DNA from: Saccharospirillum sp965652395
GTDB lineage: Bacteria; Pseudomonadota; Gammaproteobacteria; Pseudomonadales; Natronospirillaceae
Reading direction: 5' to 3'
NCBI GenBank assembly: GCA_965652395.1
Contig: CBFGUW010000023.1
Coordinates: 1 to 64,000 of the forward strand
DNA: 64,000 bases
In this document: one piece after another, positions 1 through 9,006 of the stretch
Numbering within the stretch: position 1 is the stretch's first letter
Layout of the letters: each line of letters starts with the position of its first letter
The notes under the pieces: generated by a model
Told to the model about the DNA's origin: nothing
The model's database searches: none
The model's input: the letters and a program-made list of their open reading frames with translations, nothing else
Translations under genes and position numbers: made by a program

Positions 1-53
1 AACCGGCGTACGCGGAGTTGCAGTCCGCTGCATGACCACTCTGCCATCCAGCC
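1..53 (-). tRNA. tRNA-Cys (GCA), 3' end cut by window edge
   Basis: Read on the minus strand, the sequence starts at position 53 with GGCTGGATGGCAGAGTGG and continues through an anticodon arm with loop CTGCAAC, anticodon GCA at 19-21. It resembles tRNA-Cys. The T arm and acceptor 3' strand lie outside the window. It is last in a tRNA-Gly to tRNA-Cys series downstream of pgsA, the same order as the pgsA-linked glyW-cysT genes of enterics. Confidence 0.88.
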
Positions 54-77
54 TTTAAAAAAATCTGCATTTGCAGA

Positions 78-236
78 TTGGAGCGGGAAACGAGAGGCGA
101 CTGGCCGGCATTCCGGTCGTGACCCCAAGGATCCTGCTGCTTAGTTTTCACTAAGTTTGGAGCGGGAAACGAGAGGCGACTGGCCGGCACTCCGGTCGTG
201 ACCCCAAGGATACAGCTCCTCAGCTTTCATTAAAGT
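78..236 (-). repeat. Two tandem ~79-80 bp repeats carrying the 3' end of tRNA-Gly
   Basis: Blocks 78-131 and 157-210 are 54 nt long and differ at one base; each is followed by about 25 variable nt. Every unit begins (plus strand) with TTGGAGCGGGAAACGAGA, which is the 3' end of the adjacent tRNA-Gly gene starting at 237. The rest of the tRNA is absent. On the transcribed minus strand they are tRNA-tail copies in the spacer between tRNA-Gly and tRNA-Cys, with an internal GACCGG/CCGGCC hairpin. The arrangement resembles the rtt repeats after E. coli tyrT. Function is not visible. Confidence 0.75.
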
Positions 237-237
237 T

Positions 238-312
238 TGGAGCGGGAAACGAGATTCGAACTCGCGACCCCAACCTTGGCAAGGTTGTGCTCTACCACTG
301 AGCTATTCCCGC
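238..312 (-). tRNA. tRNA-Gly (GCC)
   Basis: The minus strand gives a 75-nt cloverleaf from GCGGGAATAGCTCAGTGG to a genomically encoded CCA. The anticodon stem is CAACC/GGTTG around loop TTGCCAA, anticodon GCC at 278-280. The T arm contains GTTCGAATC and the acceptor stem pairs GCGGGAA with TTCCCGC. It lies downstream of pgsA and is probably co-transcribed with tRNA-Cys. Confidence 0.95.
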
Positions 313-373
313 ATCAAAGTATTACATTCGACCCAATTGGGTCGCGAGAACTCGCGAGGCTACGCGCCCCGCC

Positions 374-417
374 CCAACCTCGGACAAGGTTGTGCTCTAC
401 CACTGAGCTATTCCCGC
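374..417 (-). pseudogene. Degenerate 5' half of a second tRNA-Gly
   Basis: From 417 downward the minus strand repeats the first ~43 nt of tRNA-Gly, including GCGGGAATAGCTCAGTGG and the D arm. The anticodon loop is altered to TTGTCCGA (8 nt instead of 7), and no proper T arm or acceptor 3' strand follows. It sits directly upstream of the intact tRNA-Gly in the same orientation, so it is best read as a decayed tandem duplicate that cannot fold as a tRNA. Confidence 0.65.
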
Positions 418-517
418 ACTACTGCTAAATCGCCATTCAGGCAGCACCCGAACAACGAGGGCGAATTCTAAGGGCTTAGTTTGGGGGCGTCAATAATTTT
501 CCTTTTATTTTAAGCAC

Positions 518-1084
518 TTAGGATTCTTGGGTCGCGTTTGATCGCAACTCCGGCCAAGCGGCGCGCAGGTAGACGATCATTGACCATAACGTAAGCACCG
601 CAGATACCTGAAGCGCCAACAGCCCTATCGTATGTAACCAGGTATCGCCCATCGGGTTCTGGCTAAGCAGGATCACGATGGCTGTCATTTGTAGCGTGGT
701 CTTCACCTTGCCGAGCATGTTAACCGCTACGCTGGCGCGTTTTCCCAGTTCCGCCATCCATTCCCGCAGCGCCGAAATCACGATTTCCCGCCCGATAATG
801 ACGACAGCCGGGAGAGTCATCCAGAGGTCCGCGTGGCTTTCGACCAGCACCACCAAAGCAGCCGCAACGATAAGTTTGTCTGCAACAGGGTCAAGAAACG
901 CGCCAAAGGGCGTACTCTGACCCAGTTTCCGGGCGAGATACCCATCAAACCAATCGGTAATCGCCGCTGCGAGAAAAATCCCTGAAGCGGCCCACAGAGC
1001 CCAGGTTTGAGGAACATAATAGACTCCGACACACACCGGAATCATGATGATTCTGAGCAGAGTTAGGATGTTTGGAATATTCAT
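518..1084 (-). CDS. pgsA: CDP-diacylglycerol--glycerol-3-phosphate 3-phosphatidyltransferase
   Basis: This 188-residue inner-membrane enzyme makes phosphatidylglycerophosphate from CDP-diacylglycerol and glycerol 3-phosphate, the committed step to phosphatidylglycerol and cardiolipin. The CDP-alcohol phosphotransferase signature is complete: D47-G48, A51-R52, G61, D65, D69. Several hydrophobic segments surround it. Length is normal for PgsA. The ATG at 1084 follows AAAGGA. It is downstream of uvrY and uvrC on the same strand (the common gammaproteobacterial order), but a MITE-like insertion lies in the uvrC-pgsA gap. tRNA genes follow. Confidence 0.95.
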   Translation of the reverse strand: MNIPNILTLLRIIMIPVCVGVYYVPQTWALWAASGIFLAAAITDWFDGYLARKLGQSTPFGAFLDPVADKLIVAAALVVLVESHADLWMTLPAVVIIGREIVISALREWMAELGKRASVAVNMLGKVKTTLQMTAIVILLSQNPMGDTWLHTIGLLALQVSAVLTLWSMIVYLRAAWPELRSNATQES

Positions 1085-1186
1085 AACGGTCCTTTAGCTG
1101 GGGAACCTCTTTGAGCACCTACCGCGAAGCCTGGCGGAGACCGCTCAACGAAGCTCCCTTGGGGCCGGGGATTATAGCCGGTTTAA

Positions 1187-1448
1187 GGAGCCTCTGAACA
1201 ATTCCCGTGTGGCTCTGCGGGAGCCAAAACGCTTTGCCACTAGACGGACTTCGCAGCGCAATGGCTGGTCATTGTCAAGAAGTCCAACGACGGGGCAGAG
1301 CGTTTTGGCCCCGCCCTTCGGGGCTTTCCGAGGAACGGTACTACTGCGTTGGACTCATTTGAAAGGTCTAGACATTCCTGCATGAGTCCGCCTTGTGGCA
1401 CCGTCCCTCGGAAAAGCCAGAGCCACACGGGAATTGTTCAGAGGCTCC
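1187..1448. mobile_element. MITE-like non-autonomous element with IS5-type ends
   Basis: The uvrC-pgsA gap holds a 262-bp element with perfect 31-bp terminal inverted repeats beginning GGAGCCTCTGAACAA. The repeats are flanked by TTAA at 1183-1186 and 1449-1452, consistent with a 4-bp target duplication, which extends the palindrome. Further imperfect inverted repeats are nested inside, for example CCAAAACGCTTTGCC against GGCAGAGCGTTTTGG. No transposase is encoded. The ends look like IS5-family ends, so a full-length relative would be needed to mobilise it. The same 15-bp end occurs at 50594-50608. Confidence 0.72.
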
Positions 1449-1515
1449 TTAAAACCAAATTTGGGATGGCCGAACAAGGATTTCAGTTTTGAAGGGTACT
1501 GTAAAGCGGCCTAAA

Positions 1516-3348
1516 TCACCGGCTGTGGAGGTGTTCATAAATCTCCCTTGCCAACCCTTTGGAGATGCCTTTAACGCGGGCGATCTCTTCGATGCTGGCC
1601 GATTTGACCCCTTGAGCGCTGCCGAAATGGCGGATCAAGGCCTTACGACGGGTGGCGCCGACTTTTGGAATCTCATCCAGGATGGAACCGATACGCGCTT
1701 TTCCCCGCCTTGCTCGATGGCTTGTAATGGCAAAACGGTGTGCCTCGTCGCGAATATGCTGAATAAGATGAAGCGCCGGGGCGTGGTTCGGTAGCTGGAT
1801 GACCTGATCGGGTGTTTCAAAGAACAGAGTTTCCATGCCCGGTTTCCGGGTCTCCCCTTTTGCCACTCCCAGCAGTGGGATGGCGACGCCCAATTCGTTC
1901 ATGACCTCCCGGGCCATTTTCATCTGGCCTTTGCCGCCATCGACAATCAAGAGGTCGGGCAATTTGGCATCTTCTTTTTGCAAGCGGCTGTAGCGACGCT
2001 CAATCGCCTGGGACATAGCGGCGTAATCGTCCCCTGCGGCAACCCCTTCTATATTGAACTTGCGGTACATGGATTTGTTCGGACCGTTTTGGTCAAACAC
2101 CACGCAACTGGCTGTGGTGGCCTCCCCGCTACTGTGAGAAATATCGAAACATTCAACTCGCTCCGGCAGGCTGTCCATTTCCAAGACCTGTTGCAGCGCC
2201 TCGAAGCGCTGCACAATCTGCTGCCGATGGCTGATCCGGTGCTGCAACTGCTCTCGAGCATTGGTTTGGGCAAGCTCAAGCCAACGGGCGTTCCTGCCCC
2301 GTACGGATGACTGCAGAGCCACCTTGCGACCGAAACGTTCCTGTAGTGCTTTTTCCAGCCAGCTTTTTTCAGAGACGGGAACATTCAGCAACACGCTTTG
2401 CGGACAATCCTCATGGGCGCGACCCAAATAATATTGAGCTAGGAAGCTCATCATGATCTGTTCGGGCTCATCTTCTATGCCGGGTTTCGGGTAAAAACTC
2501 TGGCTGCCCAGCAACCGACCCTGCCGGATCATCAGGTAATGAACACAAACACCGGTTTCACCTGCCTCCAATGCGAAGACATCGACATCGCCTTTATCGC
2601 CGGAGACATACTGCTGTTCCTGAACTTTACGTAAGTACAGTAATTGATCGCGCACTTCGGCGGCATTTTCGAAATCCAGCTCTTTGACGGACCGATCCAT
2701 CTCGGCCTCAAGCGTTTCGAGCAATGTCTGATTTTTACCCTGGAGAAATGCTCGGGTCTTTTCCAGATCCGCCCGGTATTCCTCTTCGGAAACAAACCCT
2801 ACACAGGGGGCTTTACAACGCTTGATCTGATACTGAAGACAGGGCCGTTGCCGGTTTTGAAAAACACTGTCTTCACATTGCCGAACCTTGAATGCCTTTT
2901 GCAGGAGGGCCAGGCTTTCACGCACCGCGCTGGCACTGGGATAAGGGCCGAAATACTCGGACTTACTGCGCCTCGACCCGCGGTGCAAATAAAGACCCGG
3001 CCAATCGCCGTCGACGGTAAGCTTGATGTAGGGGTAAGACTTATCATCGAGCAGCAGGATGTTGTATGGCGGGCGATGCTCCTTGATCAGCGTCTGTTCA
3101 AGCAGCAGTGCTTCGGTCTCGCTGTGAGTGACAGTGGTTTCGATGTGATGAATGCGATTGACCAGGGCGACGGTTTTGTTGGTCAACCCTCGGCTGCGAA
3201 AATAGCTGGACACCCGATTCTTAAGGTTCTTTGCCTTTCCCACATAAAGCAAAGTGCCATCGGCATCGTACATGCGATAGACGCCCGGACGGATGGTCAG
3301 ATGTTTGAGGTAGGCCTTGTGGTCAAAGGCGGTGATTGCTTCGGTCAT
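1516..3348 (-). CDS. uvrC: Excinuclease ABC subunit C
   Basis: UvrC makes the 3' and 5' incisions around bulky lesions in nucleotide excision repair, acting on the UvrB-DNA complex. The 610-residue protein has an N-terminal GIY-YIG nuclease (GVYRMYDADGTLLYVGKAKN, about residues 22-41), a central UVR motif that contacts UvrB (about residues 205-240), the RNase H-like nuclease domain (FDISHSSGE, VDGGKGQ) and a C-terminal helix-hairpin-helix pair (IPKVGATRRKALIRHFGS). Length matches the family. It follows uvrY by 41 bp and is probably co-transcribed with it. Confidence 0.97.
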   Translation of the reverse strand: MTEAITAFDHKAYLKHLTIRPGVYRMYDADGTLLYVGKAKNLKNRVSSYFRSRGLTNKTVALVNRIHHIETTVTHSETEALLLEQTLIKEHRPPYNILLLDDKSYPYIKLTVDGDWPGLYLHRGSRRSKSEYFGPYPSASAVRESLALLQKAFKVRQCEDSVFQNRQRPCLQYQIKRCKAPCVGFVSEEEYRADLEKTRAFLQGKNQTLLETLEAEMDRSVKELDFENAAEVRDQLLYLRKVQEQQYVSGDKGDVDVFALEAGETGVCVHYLMIRQGRLLGSQSFYPKPGIEDEPEQIMMSFLAQYYLGRAHEDCPQSVLLNVPVSEKSWLEKALQERFGRKVALQSSVRGRNARWLELAQTNAREQLQHRISHRQQIVQRFEALQQVLEMDSLPERVECFDISHSSGEATTASCVVFDQNGPNKSMYRKFNIEGVAAGDDYAAMSQAIERRYSRLQKEDAKLPDLLIVDGGKGQMKMAREVMNELGVAIPLLGVAKGETRKPGMETLFFETPDQVIQLPNHAPALHLIQHIRDEAHRFAITSHRARRGKARIGSILDEIPKVGATRRKALIRHFGSAQGVKSASIEEIARVKGISKGLAREIYEHLHSR

Positions 3349-3389
3349 GCCCGGAAGTATACCAACTTCCGGGCACGGGAATAATCGCC

Positions 3390-4034
3390 TTACACCATTT
3401 CCTGGGGTTCGAGCAGACCGTGACGAATCGCCAGGTGGGTCAACTCGACATCGCTTGAAATCGACAGTTTGTCGAATATTCGATAGCGATAGGTATTGAC
3501 TGTTTTCGGGCTGAGACAGAGCTTGTCGGAAATCTCCTGCACTTTCTTGCAGGAACAGATCATGGTGGCAATCTGCATCTCCCGGTCGGACAGCTCAGAG
3601 AACGGCGAGCCGCCCTCTCCCACACTTTGCAGTGCCAACTTCTGCGCCACATTGGGAGCCAGGTATTTTTGCCCGGCCGTAACTGTTCGCACGGCCAATA
3701 CCATTTCCTCGCCCGAGGCCCCCTTGGTTAAATAACCCGCCGCTCCGGCCTGCAACAGCCGCGATGGGAAAGGGTCGTCCCCGCAGGCTGTGACTGCGAT
3801 GACTTTGATATCGGGGTAGAGCCGGTGGATTTTCCGGGTGGCTTCGATACCACCGATACCCGGCATCCGGACATCCATCAGAATGACATCCGGTTCTTTG
3901 TCCTTCGCCAGTTTAATGGCCTCTTCGCCACTGGCGGCTTCAGCGATGACTTCGATCCCTTTTGCATCATCGAGCAGGCGAACCAGGCCCATCCGGACCA
4001 GGTCATGGTCGTCAACTACGATAACTTGGATCAC
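3390..4034 (-). CDS. uvrY: UvrY/GacA-type response regulator (LuxR/FixJ family)
   Basis: The 214-residue protein has an N-terminal receiver domain with acidic pair D8-D9, phospho-acceptor D54 (in LMDVRMPG) and a conserved Lys, then a LuxR-type helix-turn-helix (LSDREMQIATMICSCKKVQEI, about residues 143-205). GacA/UvrY proteins partner a BarA/GacS kinase and activate small RNAs that titrate CsrA/RsmA. Location immediately upstream of uvrC is the hallmark of this regulator. The start is GTG at 4034 behind AGGAG with 5-nt spacing. The partner kinase is not in the window. Confidence 0.92.
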   Translation of the reverse strand: MIQVIVVDDHDLVRMGLVRLLDDAKGIEVIAEAASGEEAIKLAKDKEPDVILMDVRMPGIGGIEATRKIHRLYPDIKVIAVTACGDDPFPSRLLQAGAAGYLTKGASGEEMVLAVRTVTAGQKYLAPNVAQKLALQSVGEGGSPFSELSDREMQIATMICSCKKVQEISDKLCLSPKTVNTYRYRIFDKLSISSDVELTHLAIRHGLLEPQEMV

Positions 4035-4139
4035 TTTCGCTCCTCACCTGTTTACCACTCGCTAATGATACGTGCCCGGGGGGTGGCTTGAAAGCCTCAA
4101 GCAAAGATTTCGTCAAGGCTTTCAAACCGTTCGTCCTAT

Positions 4140-5540
4140 TTACAGATGAGATTCCGCATAGGCCGCCAGTCGGCTGCGCGCCACTCCTTTCAGGGTAATG
4201 GCTCCGCCGTGCTGAAACCCTTTGAACCGCTCACTCATGTAGGTTAACCCTGAACTGGTGGCTCCCAGATAGGGCGTATCGATCTGGGCCAGGTTACCGA
4301 GGCACACCACCTTGGTCCCCTGCCCGGCACGGGTGATGATGGTTTTTATTTGATGCGGGGTCAGGTTCTGAGCCTCGTCCACGATCATGAAGCTTTGCTG
4401 GAAGCTTCGCCCCCGAACAAAGTTCAAACTCTTGAACTGCAGCGGCACCTTGGCGCCGACAAAGTGCTGGCTACTGCTGGGGTCGAAATCCTCCGCGTGC
4501 AGGGCTTCCAGGTTGTCGGTAAAAGCGCCCAGCCAGGGCTGCATTTTCTCGGCTTCGGTTCCCGGAAGGAAACCAATGTCTTCATCCAGACCTCGGGTGC
4601 TGCGCGTGGCGATGATGCGCTTGTAAGTCTTGGTCTCCATGGTCTGCTCCAATGCGCAGGCCAACGCAAGGATGGTCTTACCACTTCCTGCGGCACCGTT
4701 CAGGGCCACCAGGTCCACCTCGGGATCGAATAAAAGATACATGGACATAGCCTGGTACAGGTCCCTGGGGCTCAACCCCCAGGCTTTTTGCCGCATCAGA
4801 CTGCCCGTATTCATCAACTCGATCGCGACATGTTCTCCATCATCTTTATAGATGCGCCCGACAAACTCTTTCTCATCATAGAAAAACTGGTTAACGAAAA
4901 AAGCCGCGCCAAGCACTTCCTCCAACACGTCCCGCTTCACCACATGGTAGCGCTCGCCATTCATGGTCTGAGGTGCTATGGCGTCCAACTGTTCCCAAAA
5001 GCTCCCTTCCAGCGCATGGTAGCCGGTTGTCAGGCTGTCGATATCGGAAATCAGTTGGTCGTTATGGTAGTCCTCGGATTCAAGGCCACTGCCGCGCGCC
5101 TTGAGCCTCATGTTAATGTCTTTGGTCACCAATATGACGCGGTAATCCGGTCGTTGCTGCTGCAGGGCCAAAAGATCATTGATGATACGGTTATCGTTGC
5201 TGTGGGCCGGCAGTTTGACCGGCGATTCGGTGATGGGCATTAATATCGTCAGAGTCCCCTGGATCTGCCCGGTGGAGACTCTGCGAATACCGACACCTTT
5301 CATGATGTCGGTCGGTGTGGCCGGGCCAAGAACCCCGTCGATGGTGCGTACAGCCTGGCGCGCATCGGCCGCCACCGAAGCATGGCCGATTTTCAGTTTA
5401 TCAAGCTCCTCCAATACCACCATGGGTATCAGAACCTGATGCTCCTCAAAGTTAAAAACGGCGTTGGGGTCGTGAATGAGAACGTTGGTATCCAGTACAT
5501 AGATCTTGCGATCAGAGTTTTCCAGAGCGGATGCGTGCAT
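4140..5540 (-). CDS. PIN domain-PhoH family ATPase
   Basis: This is a fusion of a PIN ribonuclease-like domain (VLDTNVLIHDP, about residues 15-25, acidic D17 visible) and a PhoH P-loop ATPase (Walker A GAAGSGKT at 282-289, Walker B FMIVDEAQN near 385). Such PhoH2-type proteins are proposed RNA helicases or nucleases; the cellular role here is unknown. I place the start at ATG 5540 because CAGGAGA precedes it and the PIN fold begins just after; an upstream in-frame ATG at 5612 would add 24 unconvincing residues. It appears to be a single-gene unit. Confidence 0.9.
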   Translation of the reverse strand: MHASALENSDRKIYVLDTNVLIHDPNAVFNFEEHQVLIPMVVLEELDKLKIGHASVAADARQAVRTIDGVLGPATPTDIMKGVGIRRVSTGQIQGTLTILMPITESPVKLPAHSNDNRIINDLLALQQQRPDYRVILVTKDINMRLKARGSGLESEDYHNDQLISDIDSLTTGYHALEGSFWEQLDAIAPQTMNGERYHVVKRDVLEEVLGAAFFVNQFFYDEKEFVGRIYKDDGEHVAIELMNTGSLMRQKAWGLSPRDLYQAMSMYLLFDPEVDLVALNGAAGSGKTILALACALEQTMETKTYKRIIATRSTRGLDEDIGFLPGTEAEKMQPWLGAFTDNLEALHAEDFDPSSSQHFVGAKVPLQFKSLNFVRGRSFQQSFMIVDEAQNLTPHQIKTIITRAGQGTKVVCLGNLAQIDTPYLGATSSGLTYMSERFKGFQHGGAITLKGVARSRLAAYAESHL

Positions 5541-5815
5541 AGCGTCTCCTGATCTCGACAACCGAACCGGGCGAAAGCCCGATCTCCTCGCAGGCAGGCG
5601 GATACAGCCCATGCCTGCGCCATGTCTCCAGTCGGTTTACCACTCGACCGGGTGTATTCAGCGCTTTGAAGACTATTACCAGCGCATGTAGGTGGGTTGT
5701 TTTGGGTAAATCCTCCTTTGTTGTTCATTCATAGCATAGGCTACTGTGACTCAGGTTTCCCGTCGAAAGTGCTTCTAACCGTTCATTTTCTCACTGGTGG
5801 ACGGTATGAACTTGG

Positions 5816-6760
5816 TTAACCGTCGAATTCATGCTCTTCCGCCGCCAGGGCCAGCCCAACGCAGCCAGGCCCTACATTCAGACCACCGGTCAGCCCCATG
5901 ACGCAACTGAGCACCCTCACCCCCTCCTCTTTTGCAACCCGTTCCAGTTCCTGAAAGGACTCGTACTCCATTAATTCATTAAGGTTACCTGCGATACTGA
6001 TTACGACATAAGGCGTCAACAGGCCCGCCTGGATACGTCTTATGGCATATTGAAACAGCCGGTCAACCGAGGCGCGAAAGCCCCTTCCCTTAGCCACCGG
6101 GAAGGTATCGTCGCCTCGGCCGCACAGAATCGGGACAATATCCAGCGACTTGGCCACCAGAGCGCTGATCATGCCAATGCTGTCGTCACCTTTTTTTCGC
6201 GCTCGTTCGCGGATGTAGTACACATCCGGGGGAACAATATAGGCAAAGAGTTTTTGCCGCATCGAATCCGACAGCCTGATGATCTCGTTTTTGGACTTCC
6301 CCATTCGGATCATGTCGCTGGTAAAGGCGGCCAATAACCCCTGGCCACAAAACAGACTGCCCGTATTCATGACCCGGATACCAAAGCCGCCTTCACGCCC
6401 GGCCTGCTCCCGGATCTCACGATAGGAACTCAGGATGGCATGAGACGCACGAGTGGCATTGTCGTAAATCGGGCTGCGCTTGCGGCTGACGGTCTGCACC
6501 AGGGCAAAGTCGTAATGAGCCACGATTCGCTCTAGAAACAACGTTTCGATCTGTTCGGCGGTATAGGGCAGAGACTCAGCATTATGGTCGCGTCCCAGCA
6601 AGCCCTTGGCATAGAAATCCGTTAAGGTTTGCGCATTCTTATTGTCCGTGAAGGTCTCATCGTCTATGCGAATCGAAATTGGCAGCACTTGAATAGCGCG
6701 TTCATCAATGAAAGGGCGAGGCAGGTCGCAGGCCGCATCGATGACGAGTACGGTGCTCAT
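5816..6760 (-). CDS. DegV family fatty-acid-binding protein
   Basis: The 314-residue protein shows DegV features: an N-terminal strand ending in an Asp/Ser-like ligand region (LVIDAACDLPRPFI), the LPISIRIDDETFTDN segment, and a C-terminal region ending in the glycine-rich ALAAEE stretch after GLNVGPGCVG. DegV/FakB proteins bind a fatty acid and, in Firmicutes, present it to the kinase FakA. No FakA-type gene is nearby, so the partner is unknown. ATG at 6760 is preceded by CAGGAG. It is transcribed away from pabB, with a 201-bp shared upstream region. Confidence 0.85.
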   Translation of the reverse strand: MSTVLVIDAACDLPRPFIDERAIQVLPISIRIDDETFTDNKNAQTLTDFYAKGLLGRDHNAESLPYTAEQIETLFLERIVAHYDFALVQTVSRKRSPIYDNATRASHAILSSYREIREQAGREGGFGIRVMNTGSLFCGQGLLAAFTSDMIRMGKSKNEIIRLSDSMRQKLFAYIVPPDVYYIRERARKKGDDSIGMISALVAKSLDIVPILCGRGDDTFPVAKGRGFRASVDRLFQYAIRRIQAGLLTPYVVISIAGNLNELMEYESFQELERVAKEEGVRVLSCVMGLTGGLNVGPGCVGLALAAEEHEFDG

Positions 6761-6961
6761 GGTGGCTCCTGTTTATTGTTGTTTTGAAAACAAGTTGATG
6801 GTGACGTCATGCGAATTTGGAAGCAATAAAATCGCGAAGCCTAAGCTCTTTTCGGTGTTTAACGCGGCAGTAGCCCGAGCATTACAGAGCTTTCGTCATA
6901 AAAGCCCTATTCACCGGGCGAAATTTTTCAACGAATCGCTAGAATAGCCGCCTGCTTTACT

Positions 6962-8335
6962 GTGGAATCAACTGTTGTGAAACGCTTGGAACTGCCTTAT
7001 TTCCCCTCGGCCCTGCCGTATTTTCAATACCTGGCTCATGAACCGGGTGCGATCTGGTTTCATTCCGGCAGCCCTCTGCGCCCGGGACACCGCTGGGAAT
7101 GGTGTGCCGCCTGGCCAACAGAGCGTTATCGCTATCAGGGTGAGAATCGAGTCATGTTGGTCACCGACCAAACAAATCGGACGCTTTCCTGTAACGATTT
7201 TTTCCGCTTTCTCGCAGACCGAAGCCGACCGGGGTTGGGGCTCGACATCCCCTTTTCCACTGGGCTGGCAGGGCATTTGAATTACGAACTGGGGTACGAG
7301 TTGCATGGGCTGACAGGCCGCCATCCGACCACCACCGATCTGGCATCGGTGGACCGATACGATTGGAGTCTGGTCATTGATCATGAAGAACATCGCTGCT
7401 GGCTTTTGATTCACCCCGACTGCCCTCCGCAGATACGAGACAAAGCGCTGTCACTGGCGACTCGAACAGCGAATGATCCGGCACAGCCCGAGCCAGTGAC
7501 CCTTCGGTGGCAGTCACTCATGCCTGAAACCACTTACCTTGATCGTTTTAACCGCATCCAGGAATACATCCTTGCGGGCGACATTTATCAGGCTAATCTC
7601 ACCCGCCCCTGGCAAGCGGAGATCCCCGAAGGTGTATCCGACTGGACTCTTTATCGCCACTTGATCGGGAGCGTTCCGGCGCCCTATTCGGTGTTTCACC
7701 GGGCAATGGACCACAGCCTGCTCAGCGTGTCGCCCGAACGGTTCATCAGTATCGATCAGAAACGCATGACCACCCAACCAATCAAGGGTACACGGCCGCG
7801 TGGCCGTACGGAAAGCGAGGACCTCGAACTGGCGAAGGAACTGGCCGCCAGCGAGAAAGACCGGGCGGAAAACCTGATGATCGTCGATCTGCTGCGCAAC
7901 GATCTGTCGCGAAATGCTGAGATTGGCAGTGTGAAGGTACCGGATCTCTTCAAGCTGGAAAGTTACAGCAATGTCCATCATTTGGTCAGCACCATCACGG
8001 CACAACTGAAAGAGACGGCCGGTCCGTTGGATGCCCTGAGAGATGCCTTTCCCGGCGGCTCAATCACCGGAGCCCCCAAGCGGCGGGCTATGGAAGTGAT
8101 AGATGAGCTTGAGATCGCCGCCCGCGGAAGCTACTGCGGCACCGCATTCTGGCTGGGAGACGACGGCTGTTTCGATAGCAACATTTTAATCCGCTCCCTG
8201 ATCCGCCAGGGCAATCACCTGACCTGTTCGGGTGGCGGGGGTATTGTGGCGGACAGCCAAGGCCAGGAGGAATATCAGGAGAGTGCCACCAAGGTGCGGC
8301 AGTTGCTGTCCGCGCTGGGTCGCATAGAAGAATAA
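6962..8335 (+). CDS. pabB: Aminodeoxychorismate synthase component I
   Basis: PabB converts chorismate plus ammonia (supplied by PabA) to 4-amino-4-deoxychorismate on the way to p-aminobenzoate and folate. The 457-residue chorismate-binding fold carries PIKGTRPRG, with the lysine that distinguishes PabB from anthranilate synthase (PIAGT), and GGSITGAPK near the C-terminus. Start is GTG 6962; a second GTG at 6977 is possible and neither has a strong ribosome-binding site. It converges on thrH (53-bp gap), which in Pseudomonas is also its neighbour. Confidence 0.93.
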   Translation: MESTVVKRLELPYFPSALPYFQYLAHEPGAIWFHSGSPLRPGHRWEWCAAWPTERYRYQGENRVMLVTDQTNRTLSCNDFFRFLADRSRPGLGLDIPFSTGLAGHLNYELGYELHGLTGRHPTTTDLASVDRYDWSLVIDHEEHRCWLLIHPDCPPQIRDKALSLATRTANDPAQPEPVTLRWQSLMPETTYLDRFNRIQEYILAGDIYQANLTRPWQAEIPEGVSDWTLYRHLIGSVPAPYSVFHRAMDHSLLSVSPERFISIDQKRMTTQPIKGTRPRGRTESEDLELAKELAASEKDRAENLMIVDLLRNDLSRNAEIGSVKVPDLFKLESYSNVHHLVSTITAQLKETAGPLDALRDAFPGGSITGAPKRRAMEVIDELEIAARGSYCGTAFWLGDDGCFDSNILIRSLIRQGNHLTCSGGGGIVADSQGQEEYQESATKVRQLLSALGRIEE

Positions 8336-8388
8336 AGAGGAACTGACACCTGACCGTTATGGCCAGGCATCAGCGTGATTGAGGCCAA

Positions 8389-9006
8389 TCAGAGGCTCAA
8401 ACTGCGATTGCTCGCCTTCACGAATTCCTGCTTGAGATTGTCAAAGCCGACAACAGCGGGAAACTGGGGGAACTCCGCAATAACGTTGTCCGGAGCATTG
8501 AATAAGATGCCTGCATCGGCTTCGCCCAGCATGGTGGTGTCGTTATAGGAATCGCCCGCTGCAATACAACGGTAGTTCAGGCTGTGAAACGCCTGAATGG
8601 ACTTCCGTTTCGGATCGGCTTGTCGCAGGTGATAATCCGTCACCTTACCTGTGTCATCCACTTCCAGCTTGTGACACAGCAAGGTGGGATACCCCAGTTG
8701 GCGCATCAAGGGTTGGGCAAATTCGTAAAAGGTGTCGGACAGAATCACCACCTGGAAACGCTCCCGCAGCCAATCAATAAACTCGCGGGCACCGGGCAAG
8801 GGCGCCAGTTCAGCGATGACCGCCTGGATTTCATTCAACCCAAGCCCGTGCTGATCCAATATTCGCAGCCGCTGCTTCATCAGAACATCATAGTCGGGGA
8901 TGTCCCGTGTGGTGGCTTTCAACTCCTCGATGCCGGTTTTCTCGGCAAAGGCGATCCATATTTCGGGGATCAGCACCCCTTCCAGGTCCAGACAGGCTAA
9001 TTCCAC
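8389..9006 (-). CDS. thrH: ThrH: phosphoserine phosphatase / homoserine phosphotransferase
   Basis: This 205-residue HAD hydrolase has the nucleophile motif CLDLEGVL at the N-terminus (D7 and acid E9, where most HADs have D), the motif II SDT in VVILSDTFYEF and the motif III/IV Lys and GDSYNDTTML. The DxE variant and overall match are typical of Pseudomonas ThrH, which dephosphorylates phosphoserine and can phosphorylate homoserine. The GTG start at 9006 follows AGGA at 8-nt spacing. It is divergent from cysH across a 316-bp gap that holds a parS-like cluster. Confidence 0.9.
   Translation of the reverse strand: MELACLDLEGVLIPEIWIAFAEKTGIEELKATTRDIPDYDVLMKQRLRILDQHGLGLNEIQAVIAELAPLPGAREFIDWLRERFQVVILSDTFYEFAQPLMRQLGYPTLLCHKLEVDDTGKVTDYHLRQADPKRKSIQAFHSLNYRCIAAGDSYNDTTMLGEADAGILFNAPDNVIAEFPQFPAVVGFDNLKQEFVKASNRSLSL

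Noticed and set aside
1240..1428. Short open frame inside the MITE
   Set aside because: It has no recognisable protein features and is bounded by the element's inverted repeats.
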